From Bacteroidota bacterium (GTDB lineage: Bacteria; Bacteroidota; Bacteroidia; Chitinophagales; Saprospiraceae), in the NCBI GenBank assembly GCA_018969455.1, contig JAGWYI010000103.1, forward strand, positions 1 through 10,204: a stretch of DNA of 10,204 bases, written 5' to 3'. This document shows positions 1-6,671 of this stretch, piece after piece. The position numbers and the translations under genes are program-made. How positions within the stretch are numbered: position 1 is the first letter of the stretch; every line of letters starts with the position of its first letter. The notes beneath the pieces were generated by a model, which saw only the letters and a list, made by a program, of their open reading frames with translations, was not told the origin of the DNA and ran no database searches.

Positions 1-655
1 AGGTGGTCACAAAGGTATCGCCCCGAATAAGCATCCGATTGCCCGAAAGTCGGAACGGTTTTGTCCAGGTAATGCCGCCATCAACCGATTTAAAAATGCT
101 GTCCTGGTTCGATTCCTGACTGTGCAACCACAAGGTAGCACCCTGGGCATACAGGCGCAAAGGCTTTTTAAACAGGGTATCCCATTTATGGTCAGCGGCA
201 TTGTACTTATATGGAAAATACCCATACGTAAACAATTGCCCTTTGTGCACCAATAAGGGAGCAGTGCTTACGCCTTCCGGTGCTTGTTTGATTTCTTCCC
301 AGTTTTGCCCGAGGTCTTTTGTTAAAAAACAATGCACCTGTCCGTTTTCATCTGTACCATCTATTGCAATGACCGAATCTTGAGCGCCGTATCGCAAAGG
401 TCGAATTCCGTTCGTTAAGGGCTCATTCAGCAGCCCAAACGGGCCGTTTAAAGGTTTCCAGTGCCCGCCCTGATCGGTACTAATAAAAATATTTCGGTCT
501 CCATGTTTCGATCGCAGGATCGCCCCCCTGGTTACCGGTTGTACGCCCCATTCTGAATAATAACCGGAGCCGGGCAGGGGGATTTTGTGCCAGTTCTGGG
601 CAAAAACTGGCAAAGCAGCGCACAGCAACGAAACAAAGAAAAAGAGCTTATGCAT
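1..655 (-). CDS. Secreted Asp-box (BNR/sialidase-like) repeat protein, 3' end cut off by window edge
   Basis: The gene starts at the ATG at 655-653 and stays open to the left edge, giving 218 residues without a stop. Residues 1-19 are a typical signal peptide: MHK, then a hydrophobic stretch, ending VFA before Q20, a cut site common in Bacteroidota. Three Asp-boxes of the form S/T-x-D-x-G-x-x-W are visible: S59-W66, T112-W119 and S190-W197. These turns mark blades of a beta-propeller as found in sialidases, photosystem assembly factor Ycf48-like proteins and many secreted Bacteroidota proteins. The protein is therefore probably exported and folds as a propeller. No catalytic residues specific to sialidase can be seen, so a substrate should not be assumed. 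A C-terminal type IX secretion sorting domain is possible but would lie outside the window. It sits 65 nt downstream of the SDR gene on the same strand and may be co-transcribed. Fold and export are well supported; function is unknown. Confidence 0.85.
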   Translation of the reverse strand, partial: MHKLFFFVSLLCAALPVFAQNWHKIPLPGSGYYSEWGVQPVTRGAILRSKHGDRNIFISTDQGGHWKPLNGPFGLLNEPLTNGIRPLRYGAQDSVIAIDGTDENGQVHCFLTKDLGQNWEEIKQAPEGVSTAPLLVHKGQLFTYGYFPYKYNAADHKWDTLFKKPLRLYAQGATLWLHSQESNQDSIFKSVDGGITWTKPFRLSGNRMLIRGDTFVTT

Positions 656-720
656 GCGGTTTTAATTGGATGTTCCAAGAGGGTTTGTTCAGGATGCTTG
701 ATTTCTTCGTCCCAAAGATC

Positions 721-1743
721 CTATTTGCTCAGTTGTTTCACCATTTCTCCAATGGTTTCTTCAATGGGGCGGTATTCCATTCCCAGCATTTGTTTGCTCT
801 TTGTGTTGTCGAAGCGCAAAGGGTAATTCACATTTTTCTCTGCATATTCGGGGGTAATTCCGAACATAAAACCGATCAGTTTGATCACGGCTTTGGGCGC
901 CGCCATAAAAGGCAGTCCCCAACCCGCACCACGGGCCTTTTTTATCATTTTCGACATGTCGAGCATGCTCACTGTTGTATTCGACAGAATAATACGTCCC
1001 TCCGCGTTTGGATTTTCGGCTGCGCGCAGGTGCGCCAGCGCCACATCGCGCACATCCACCATACCAAATTCAAGATTGGCCACGCCCGTGGCAAACTTGC
1101 CCCTTAAATAATCTTTCATCAGCGTGATGCTTTCCGAATCGCTGTTGTCGGTCAGCGATGGGCCCATGACAAAACCGGGGTTTATTACCACCAATTGCCA
1201 CTGATTTTGCGCATTGGCCATTTCCCAGGCGGCCTTTTCGGCCAATACTTTTGAATAGGGGTAGGGCTGGTGCCTCAGCGAACTGGTGGTATTCCAGTTG
1301 GCTTCTGTGAAAGCCTCCAAACCCAGGTCGCTCATTTCCTTGGCATCACCGTAAACAGACACCACGCTGGAGGTTAGCACCACTTTTTTCACCGAACCCG
1401 AACGGTTGGCGGCTTCCAACACATTGCGCGTACCCAACAAGGCCGGATCGACCAGGTCTTTTTGCGGGTCTTTTACCTGAAGCACAAAAGGGGAAGCCAC
1501 GTGAAAAATGATTTCACAACCTTTCGCGGCAGCATCGTACTGGCCGGGCTGGAGCAAATCGGCCTCCCAGAACTCGAGCGTACCCGCAACGCCGTTTTCC
1601 AGGGCTTTAAGATGGGCAAATTTTTCGGTTTTACCCAAATCGCGCACGGTTACGCGCACGGTGTGGCCTGCTTCGAGCAGGTATTTGCAAATCCAGGAAC
1701 CGATGTAGCCGGTTCCGCCGGTCAGAAGTACTGTAGTGGGCAT
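721..1743 (-). CDS. NAD(P)-dependent extended SDR, dihydroflavonol-4-reductase/aldehyde reductase type
   Basis: This 340-residue protein is an extended short-chain dehydrogenase/reductase. The Rossmann nucleotide-binding motif TGGTGYIG is at residues 8-15. Arg34, at the end of the second beta strand, suggests NADP(H) preference. The catalytic serine region VLTSSVVSVYG is at 122-132, and the YxxxK active-site pair is Y161 and K165. The segment VDVRDVALAHL (229-239) is typical of the dihydroflavonol reductase, cinnamoyl-CoA reductase and 3-beta-HSD branch, and the length matches that branch. In bacteria such enzymes usually reduce aldehydes or ketones, but the substrate cannot be inferred here. 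The upstream 53-nt gap after the aminopeptidase gene is AT-rich and has no clear Shine-Dalgarno, which is normal in this phylum. The enzyme is probably cytoplasmic, as no signal peptide is seen. The family call is secure; a specific reaction is not. Confidence 0.93.
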   Translation of the reverse strand: MPTTVLLTGGTGYIGSWICKYLLEAGHTVRVTVRDLGKTEKFAHLKALENGVAGTLEFWEADLLQPGQYDAAAKGCEIIFHVASPFVLQVKDPQKDLVDPALLGTRNVLEAANRSGSVKKVVLTSSVVSVYGDAKEMSDLGLEAFTEANWNTTSSLRHQPYPYSKVLAEKAAWEMANAQNQWQLVVINPGFVMGPSLTDNSDSESITLMKDYLRGKFATGVANLEFGMVDVRDVALAHLRAAENPNAEGRIILSNTTVSMLDMSKMIKKARGAGWGLPFMAAPKAVIKLIGFMFGITPEYAEKNVNYPLRFDNTKSKQMLGMEYRPIEETIGEMVKQLSK

Positions 1744-1796
1744 GTGTTTGTTTAATTTTTTACTGCAACGTTTTGTTTGTGATGACTCTTGCGCAA

Positions 1797-2900
1797 TTAA
1801 AACGCCAAAAAACGGCCTTTTTCGTATATTTTATCTCCGTCGGCCCATATTTCGCCACTGCGGGTCATGTCGGTGATCATATCCCAATGCACCGCCGATT
1901 CGTTTTTGCCGCCGGTTTGCGGGTAACTCTGCCCGATGGCCATGTGAATCGTGCCCCCGATTTTTTCATCAAAAAGGATGTTTTTGGTCATCCGTTGGAT
2001 GTCGTAGTTGGTGCCGATGGCGGCTTCGCCAAATCGGCGGGCGCCCGGGAGGGTGAAGATGTAATCGAGAAACTCCTTACCGCGCCGGGCATCCCAGGCT
2101 ACCACCTCGCCGTCTTTGACCACCAAACGCACGCCTTCGACTTCGGCGCCCTGGTAGATGCAAGGCAGGGAAAAATAAATTTCGCCGTTTACACTGTCTT
2201 CTACCGGGCTGGTATATACTTCTCCCGAAGGCATGTTGGTTTGGCCGTCGGAGTTCATCCAGATGCGGCCTTCGGTGCTGAAACTGATGTCGGTGCCTTC
2301 GCTTACATAGCGAATGTGCTTACATTTATTCAAATGATCTACAATGTGCTGCTGGCGGGCGCGCACATCCAGCCAACTGGCAATGGGATCGGCGTCGAAG
2401 AGTTTGCAGGCGCCGTACACGAATTGCTCGTAATCGCTGAGTGCCATGCCGGCTTCCTGGGCGGAGGCATCGGTGGGAAACTGGCAGAGGTTTCGGCGCA
2501 ATTCCCGGGTGGCTGTGCGGCTGAAATAGGTTTTGTTGAGGTCTGCCAGCGCTTCTCCGCGTATTTTGGATTGTTCTGCCGTTGCGCCGCTGCCTTCGCG
2601 CAGGTTGTAGGGCGCCCGAATGGCTAAATAACAGTCGTAGGTTTCCATGCCTGCCTGTAAAAGCGTGGGCAGGGTGCGCAAGGCTGTTTCGTTGGCATTT
2701 TCGAAAAACAGGCGCTCGCGCTCGCGAAAGGCGAGGTCACATTCTACCAAGGCCGCACCAGCGGCGTAAGCTGCGCGGTACACTTCCCGCACCAGGGGTT
2801 CGGCCAAAATGGTGCTGCTGATGTAAACCTTGTCGCCTGGTTTAATTTCCAGGCAGTAATGGGTGAGCAGTCGGGCGTATTTGTTCAATATTGTTTGCAT
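1797..2900 (-). CDS. M29-family metallo-aminopeptidase (AmpS/aminopeptidase T type)
   Basis: This 367-residue protein matches the M29 (thermophilic aminopeptidase) family, which removes N-terminal amino acids from peptides in the cytoplasm using two divalent metal ions. The candidate metal and catalytic residues appear in the usual order: E227 in MPSGEVYTSP, E292 in RFGE, H319 in the conserved block DEKIGGTIHMAIG (311-323), Y326, then H338 and D340 in AVHWDMITD. Spacing of the first three acidic/His positions is close to characterised members. The first half holds the Rossmann-like N-terminal domain of the family. At 367 residues it is slightly shorter than the roughly 400-residue AmpS/AmpT enzymes, but no motif is missing. 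The start ATG lies inside the 3' end of the class V aminotransferase gene (16-nt overlap), which suggests translational coupling. No signal peptide is seen. The family assignment is firm; peptide preference is unknown. Confidence 0.93.
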   Translation of the reverse strand: MQTILNKYARLLTHYCLEIKPGDKVYISSTILAEPLVREVYRAAYAAGAALVECDLAFRERERLFFENANETALRTLPTLLQAGMETYDCYLAIRAPYNLREGSGATAEQSKIRGEALADLNKTYFSRTATRELRRNLCQFPTDASAQEAGMALSDYEQFVYGACKLFDADPIASWLDVRARQQHIVDHLNKCKHIRYVSEGTDISFSTEGRIWMNSDGQTNMPSGEVYTSPVEDSVNGEIYFSLPCIYQGAEVEGVRLVVKDGEVVAWDARRGKEFLDYIFTLPGARRFGEAAIGTNYDIQRMTKNILFDEKIGGTIHMAIGQSYPQTGGKNESAVHWDMITDMTRSGEIWADGDKIYEKGRFLAF

Positions 2901-4078
2901 ACAAGTGCCAATTGGTCCAGTTCTTCGCTGGTGTTGAAATAATGCGGGGTGATGCGCAGCGCCCAGGGCACTGCTTTGCGTTCAAAATCGATGCGACCGG
3001 CAATCATGGGCGAAATTCGGCACTGGATACCGGCTTTTTGCAGGTTTTGCATTAAAACATCGCTTTGCCACTTCGGGTTGTAGGCGGTAACAATACCGCA
3101 CAAGTTTTTTCCTTCATCCAGCACCTGAATACCGGGAATTTCGGCGAGTATATGGCGGGTATAGCTTGCAAGGGCTATTAATCGGGCTGAAATGGCCTCC
3201 AATCCAAGTTCCAGGGCATATTCAACGGCCACTTTGCTACCCAGAATCAGGGCTTGCGACATTTCCCAATACTCAAAACGCCGCGCATCAGGCAGGCTTT
3301 GGTAAGTATCGGCGCTGTCCCATATTGCGCCGCGCATATCGGGCAGCATCATTTCCAGACCGGCTGCTAAAACGCGATCGGAGGCGTATAAAAAGCCCAT
3401 TCCGCGCGGGCCGCGCAGGTATTTCCGGAGGGTGCCGGTTAAAAAATCGCAGCCGATGCGGTTCACATCAAGGGGCAGGTGCCCGGCAGACTGGCAGGCA
3501 TCCACCAGATACCAGATACCGGCTTCCCGGCACAAAGCTCCAATGCTTTCCACATCCTGAATAAGTCCGCTATTGGTGGGAATGTGGGTGATGGCGACCA
3601 GTTTGGGACGGTACTTCTGGATACAACGCGCTACTGATTCCGGATCTACGCCGCCGCTTTCGAGGTCCCGGGCCCGTACAAACTTGATTCCCAGCCTTTT
3701 TTCCAGCGCCATGAAGGCGATTTGGTTGGAGCTGTAGTCGTTGGTGCTGGTGAGAATCACATCTCCTGCCTGAAAAGGAATGGCACTCAGCGCCCGCGCG
3801 TAGGCATCGGTTGCGCTTCCGGCATAGGCGATGTTGCGGGCCTGGGCTTGCAGCAGGCGGGCGACGGCCGCATAAAAGCCGGAAATTTCGGCTGCCATGC
3901 GGTCGGCGTATTCATATCCGCCTTGTTGTGCTTCATTTTGGAGGAATTGTACAAGGGAGTCGGTTACAAGCTGGGGGGGCAGGCTGGCGCCGGCATTGTT
4001 GAGGTGGATGACTTGCGAGCAGGCGGGCGTATCAGCGCGTACGCGGTCGAGCGGGAAAGCGGTGTTGAATGGAATCAT
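2885..4078 (-). CDS. Class V aminotransferase-fold PLP enzyme (isopenicillin N epimerase/cysteine desulfurase-like)
   Basis: This is a 397-residue fold-type I PLP enzyme of the class V group. The N-terminal HLNNAGASLPP (25-35) is the typical substrate/cofactor entry segment. VDACQSAGHLPLDV (192-205) supplies D193, which pairs with the pyridine nitrogen of PLP, and Q196. K219 in TLRKYLRGPRGMGFLY (216-231) is the expected Schiff-base lysine. R375 in LRITPHYFNTSEELD (374-388) is the likely carboxylate-binding arginine. The LRGPRG context is seen in epimerase-like and C-S lyase-like members rather than in IscS/NifS. C327 (KNLCGIV) lies in the C-terminal domain, but the typical IscS active-site loop is not evident, so I do not call a cysteine desulfurase. 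The gene begins 3 nt after the acyltransferase stop and overlaps the aminopeptidase start, which indicates an operon. The substrate is unknown. Confidence 0.9.
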   Translation of the reverse strand: MIPFNTAFPLDRVRADTPACSQVIHLNNAGASLPPQLVTDSLVQFLQNEAQQGGYEYADRMAAEISGFYAAVARLLQAQARNIAYAGSATDAYARALSAIPFQAGDVILTSTNDYSSNQIAFMALEKRLGIKFVRARDLESGGVDPESVARCIQKYRPKLVAITHIPTNSGLIQDVESIGALCREAGIWYLVDACQSAGHLPLDVNRIGCDFLTGTLRKYLRGPRGMGFLYASDRVLAAGLEMMLPDMRGAIWDSADTYQSLPDARRFEYWEMSQALILGSKVAVEYALELGLEAISARLIALASYTRHILAEIPGIQVLDEGKNLCGIVTAYNPKWQSDVLMQNLQKAGIQCRISPMIAGRIDFERKAVPWALRITPHYFNTSEELDQLALVCKQY

Positions 4079-4081
4079 GGG

Positions 4082-5446
4082 TTAAATACATCCTTTTTGA
4101 GCCAGAATTTGCAACAAATAGCGGTGCATTCGGGCGGTTTCGGCAAAAAGTTCCGGTTGCCGGGCTGCGGCTTTTCCTGCCTGTGCGCGCGCGTAGAAAT
4201 GCCGGGCCACATCGAGGTATCGTTCGGCAAACAGGCCCAGAAACACGGCAAGGGCGATGCCCGCTAGGCCCATCCACCAGAGCACAAACAGGTTTTTAAA
4301 CCAAACAAACACTGCATAGAGGGCGATCGGGAAAATGAACAATCCGGCCAGAATTTTCACGTTTGAATCGTATCCGATGTACAATTTGAGGCGTTTGGCG
4401 AGCAGCCAGGGCAAAAAACAGGGCAAAAACCAGATGGCAAAACCTATGAGGAAAAACGGTGCGCCCAAAGCCAGGCGCAGGCCTTCGGTACTGAGTTTCA
4501 GGATGGCCTGCGGTGCAGTAAAGGCAGCAAGTCCTTCCGTGCTGATGTGGAGGGATTTAAGTCCGCTTTCATATTTTGCCAGGTTTGATTTCAAATTTTC
4601 ATCCTGCAAACAGGTATGGGTCATTTTTTGGCTGCGCCAGAAGCGTTTTTTTTGTTGCAGGGGATTGGCGGTATTGGCCAGTTGTTCGAGCAGGCCCAGG
4701 GTATGTTCCCCTGCTTCATCGATGCTGTGGATGCTCAGGCTTTTTAATTCGTCTCCGAGGTAGTCAGAGATTGCAGAAATTGCTTTTTCGGGGTTTTCGT
4801 TCCATAGAGTTTGCCAGTCGCGCGGGTACACGGGCTTGCCCACCTGCATCACCACTTCGCTGCGGAAATGGTTCGGTTGGCTGTACGACAGGCCCACGGG
4901 GATGATTTTGAGATCCAGCGCCCAGTTGTTTCGGGCTTCGGCGCCGAAAGCGATGCGCGCTGTGCCTGGTTTGAGCGGCCGTACGAATCGGTTCATCCAG
5001 CTGTATCCTTCCGGTGCGATGAAGAGGATGCCGTTTTTTTCGAGGTGTTGGTAGGATTGTTCGAAGGCGGCGTCGTTGTTTCGGTCTTCGCCTGCGCGCA
5101 CGTCTTCCTTGCGTTTGATGGGAATGCAGAACAGGCGTCGGAGCAGCCAGTTGGATACCGGATGTTTGAACAGGCCGTAATTGGCGAGAAAAAACATTTC
5201 GCGGGGCACTTCAATGCCTATGTTGAGCACATCGGTGAGCGTGCTGGGGTGGTTGGAGATGATGATGGCTGGCCCGTCGAATCGGAGTTGCGCGCCGTTG
5301 AGCACCAGTCGGCGGCGGTAGTAGGTGTGGAGGCCCGCAAAAGCGGTGATTCGGAAAAAACCGTAGAGCACCCTTAAAAAGGGGTGCAGGCGCATGTTTG
5401 GACGTGGCAAGGCGTTGAAATGGTATTGTTTGGGGTAAAAGTACAT
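4082..5446 (-). CDS. PlsC-domain glycerolipid acyltransferase with C-terminal membrane domain (Gat/GPAT-like)
   Basis: This 454-residue protein carries a lysophospholipid/glycerol-3-phosphate acyltransferase domain, which moves an acyl chain to a glycerol-phosphate backbone at the inner membrane. Motif I is NHPSTLTD (65-72), with H66 and D72 spaced HX5D, the variant of the Gat1/Gpt2-like branch rather than the HX4D of classical PlsC. Motif II covers FLANYGLFKHP to IPIKRKED (86-115). Motif III is APEGYSW (144-150) followed by LKPGTARIAFGAE (158-170). Motif IV is IIPVGLSYS (181-189). A linker of about 120 residues leads to hydrophobic segments near 327-349, 365-382 and 386-407, then a soluble tail. 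The start is uncertain: the ATG at 5395-5393 (Met18) opens on a more typical amphipathic N-terminus, and the first 17 residues look unlike the family. It is the first gene of the minus-strand cluster and shares a short divergent intergenic region with the plus-strand genes. Confidence 0.9.
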   Translation of the reverse strand: MYFYPKQYHFNALPRPNMRLHPFLRVLYGFFRITAFAGLHTYYRRRLVLNGAQLRFDGPAIIISNHPSTLTDVLNIGIEVPREMFFLANYGLFKHPVSNWLLRRLFCIPIKRKEDVRAGEDRNNDAAFEQSYQHLEKNGILFIAPEGYSWMNRFVRPLKPGTARIAFGAEARNNWALDLKIIPVGLSYSQPNHFRSEVVMQVGKPVYPRDWQTLWNENPEKAISAISDYLGDELKSLSIHSIDEAGEHTLGLLEQLANTANPLQQKKRFWRSQKMTHTCLQDENLKSNLAKYESGLKSLHISTEGLAAFTAPQAILKLSTEGLRLALGAPFFLIGFAIWFLPCFLPWLLAKRLKLYIGYDSNVKILAGLFIFPIALYAVFVWFKNLFVLWWMGLAGIALAVFLGLFAERYLDVARHFYARAQAGKAAARQPELFAETARMHRYLLQILAQKGCI

Positions 5447-5572
5447 TTAAATTCAATGTAAACACCCTGGCGATTCAGTCGGCGGGCAAATCTTCCGGGT
5501 ATTTTGATTGTCTTTGTATACATTTGTGCGTTGCGGCTTCGGTGGTGAACCCTGCATTTAACAGAAATCATT
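5447..5572. promoter_or_regulatory. Divergent intergenic region between the two gene clusters
   Basis: This is the only divergent gene boundary in the window, so promoters for both arms must lie here or just inside the flanking genes. On the plus strand a perfect TAnnTTTG element (TACATTTG, 5519-5526) matches the -7 element of the Bacteroidota primary sigma factor. On the minus strand the closest match is TACATTG (5460-5454), one base short of the consensus. No operator-like palindrome stands out. Confidence 0.55.
5519..5526 (+). promoter_or_regulatory. Putative -7 promoter element (TACATTTG) for the plus-strand cluster
   Basis: TACATTTG is an exact match to TAnnTTTG, the -7 hexamer-equivalent described for Bacteroidota housekeeping promoters. 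It lies about 47 nt upstream of the ATG at 5573, which would leave a leader of roughly 40 nt. A matching -33 TTTG at the usual distance is not clear: the nearest TTTG copies (5503-5506 and 5513-5516) are too close. The call therefore rests on one element plus position. Confidence 0.45.
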
Positions 5573-6076
5573 ATGACCCTGCGCGAATTTTTTGACTATT
5601 TGGGCCAGAACCCGGCCCTTGTGCTGGCCTATTTTTTAGTCATACCATTTACTGCCCTGCTTGCCGGCTGGATGGGAAAAGGCGAAGGGCATGTTTCGCC
5701 CTGGAAATATTTGTACGCTACCCTGATTTATTTGGTGTGCGTGCCAGGCATCTTTGCGGCCACATTGAGCGTTTACCAGTATATTTTTGAGCGTGGGAGC
5801 ATCATGAACACCGATGTTTTGACCCAGATATTGCCGGTGGGTTCCATGGTTCTGACTTTAAGCATCATTCGGCAGCAAGTGGCGTTTGCGGACATACCCG
5901 GATTTGATAAAATATCCACATTGATCACGACCATTTTTGCTGTTTTTGTGTTGATGTATGTATTGGACCGCACCCACCTGATTGTGTGGGTAAATGTACC
6001 GGTATTTTATTTCATCCTGATTCTGGTAGCCTTGCTGGTTGTGATTCGTTGGGGTGCCAGGCGTTTGGTCAGTTGA
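5573..6076 (+). CDS. Small multi-pass inner-membrane protein of unknown function
   Basis: I do not recognise a named family in this 167-residue protein. Hydrophobic segments near residues 15-33, 47-68, 80-98, 115-131 and 136-158 suggest four to five transmembrane helices, with a basic C-terminal tail (IRWGARRLVS). The most sequence-specific stretch is the polar loop RQQVAFADIPGFDKIS (100-115) between the third and fourth segments, which would be the first place to look for conservation. There is no signal peptide beyond the first helix and no obvious catalytic or metal-binding cluster. It is the first gene after the putative promoter and ends 14 nt before the lptC-like gene, so it is probably co-transcribed with it. 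That suggests, but does not show, a role in the envelope. The reading frame is intact and convincing as a gene; the function is open. Confidence 0.82.
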   Translation: MTLREFFDYLGQNPALVLAYFLVIPFTALLAGWMGKGEGHVSPWKYLYATLIYLVCVPGIFAATLSVYQYIFERGSIMNTDVLTQILPVGSMVLTLSIIRQQVAFADIPGFDKISTLITTIFAVFVLMYVLDRTHLIVWVNVPVFYFILILVALLVVIRWGARRLVS

Positions 6077-6090
6077 GTTGTTTTTCGGGC

Positions 6091-6663
6091 ATGGATTCAA
6101 CATTTTACAGAAAAATTGGCTTGTTGGTGGCAATTGCGGTTTTCCTGGCGGCTTGCACGGAAGACAAAATTAAGGGTGCGCGTCAGGTATTTACGGAAGA
6201 CGATGTAGCGGTAGAGGAGGCGCGCGGGGTAGAAATTTTATATTCCGACAGTGCGATTTTGCGCGTGCGGGTGACGGGCCCGATATTGCACAATTATTTG
6301 GAGCGCGATGACCCTCGACAGGAGTTTCCGAGCGGTGTCAAGATTGAGTTTATGCAATCCGATTTGACCGTCAGGAGCACCTTAACAGCGAAAAATGCCA
6401 TCCGAAAACAGGAGAAAGGCACTATAACAGCCAGAGACAGTGTGGTGATGACCACGCTAAAACAGGAAAGGCTGGAAACGGAAGAGCTGATATGGGATGA
6501 GAAAACCGCCAAGGTATTTACGGAAAAATTTGTGAAAGTGACCAAGCCTGGCGAGGTAATATACGGCTATGGTTTGGAGGCCGATCAGGATTTTTCTTAT
6601 TGGAAAATAAAGGTACCGAAAGGCCGGATAAAAGTAGGTCAACTCAACAACATAATTGAATAA
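6091..6663 (+). CDS. lptC: LptC-like LPS export protein, predicted lipoprotein
   Basis: I choose the ATG at 6091, giving 190 residues. An in-frame start further upstream (5986) would lie inside the preceding gene and would bury the signal sequence. The N-terminus is a lipoprotein signal: basic YRK, hydrophobic LLVAIAVF, then the lipobox LAAC at 19-22, so Cys22 would be lipidated. The rest is a beta-rich protein with features of LptC/OstA-like modules: LRVRVTGPI (57-65), FPSGVKIEF (79-87), a TLTAKNAIRKQEKGTITARDSV segment ending near residue 119, and an ETEELIWDE segment near 130-138. This is the expected beta-jellyroll with repeated short strands. LptC takes LPS from the LptB2FG transporter and passes it toward LptA in the periplasm. 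Length (about 190) fits the family. The next gene, only 8 nt downstream, is a CBS/CorC protein, a neighbour commonly found beside lptC in Bacteroidota, which strengthens the call. Confidence 0.82.
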   Translation: MDSTFYRKIGLLVAIAVFLAACTEDKIKGARQVFTEDDVAVEEARGVEILYSDSAILRVRVTGPILHNYLERDDPRQEFPSGVKIEFMQSDLTVRSTLTAKNAIRKQEKGTITARDSVVMTTLKQERLETEELIWDEKTAKVFTEKFVKVTKPGEVIYGYGLEADQDFSYWKIKVPKGRIKVGQLNNIIE

Positions 6664-6671
6664 CCCATTCC

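Noticed and set aside
1788..1797. TTGCGCAA palindrome in the gap before the SDR gene
   Set aside because: Eight bases, no loop, partly adjoining the aminopeptidase stop. Too short to support an operator or terminator.
1773..2627. 284-codon open frame on the plus strand opposite the aminopeptidase gene
   Set aside because: It is entirely antisense to the M29 gene, which has all its metal-binding motifs. The antisense product has no recognisable domain, signal or sensible start context. It is a shadow caused by codon bias of the real gene.
4811..5377. 188-codon open frame on the plus strand opposite the acyltransferase
   Set aside because: Antisense to the conserved PlsC motifs, with no domain of its own. 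Same explanation for 3722-4267 opposite the class V enzyme.
5986..6090. Upstream in-frame extension of the lptC-like gene
   Set aside because: It would overlap the end of the small membrane-protein gene by about 90 nt and would place the lipoprotein signal inside the protein. The ATG at 6091 gives a proper lipobox.
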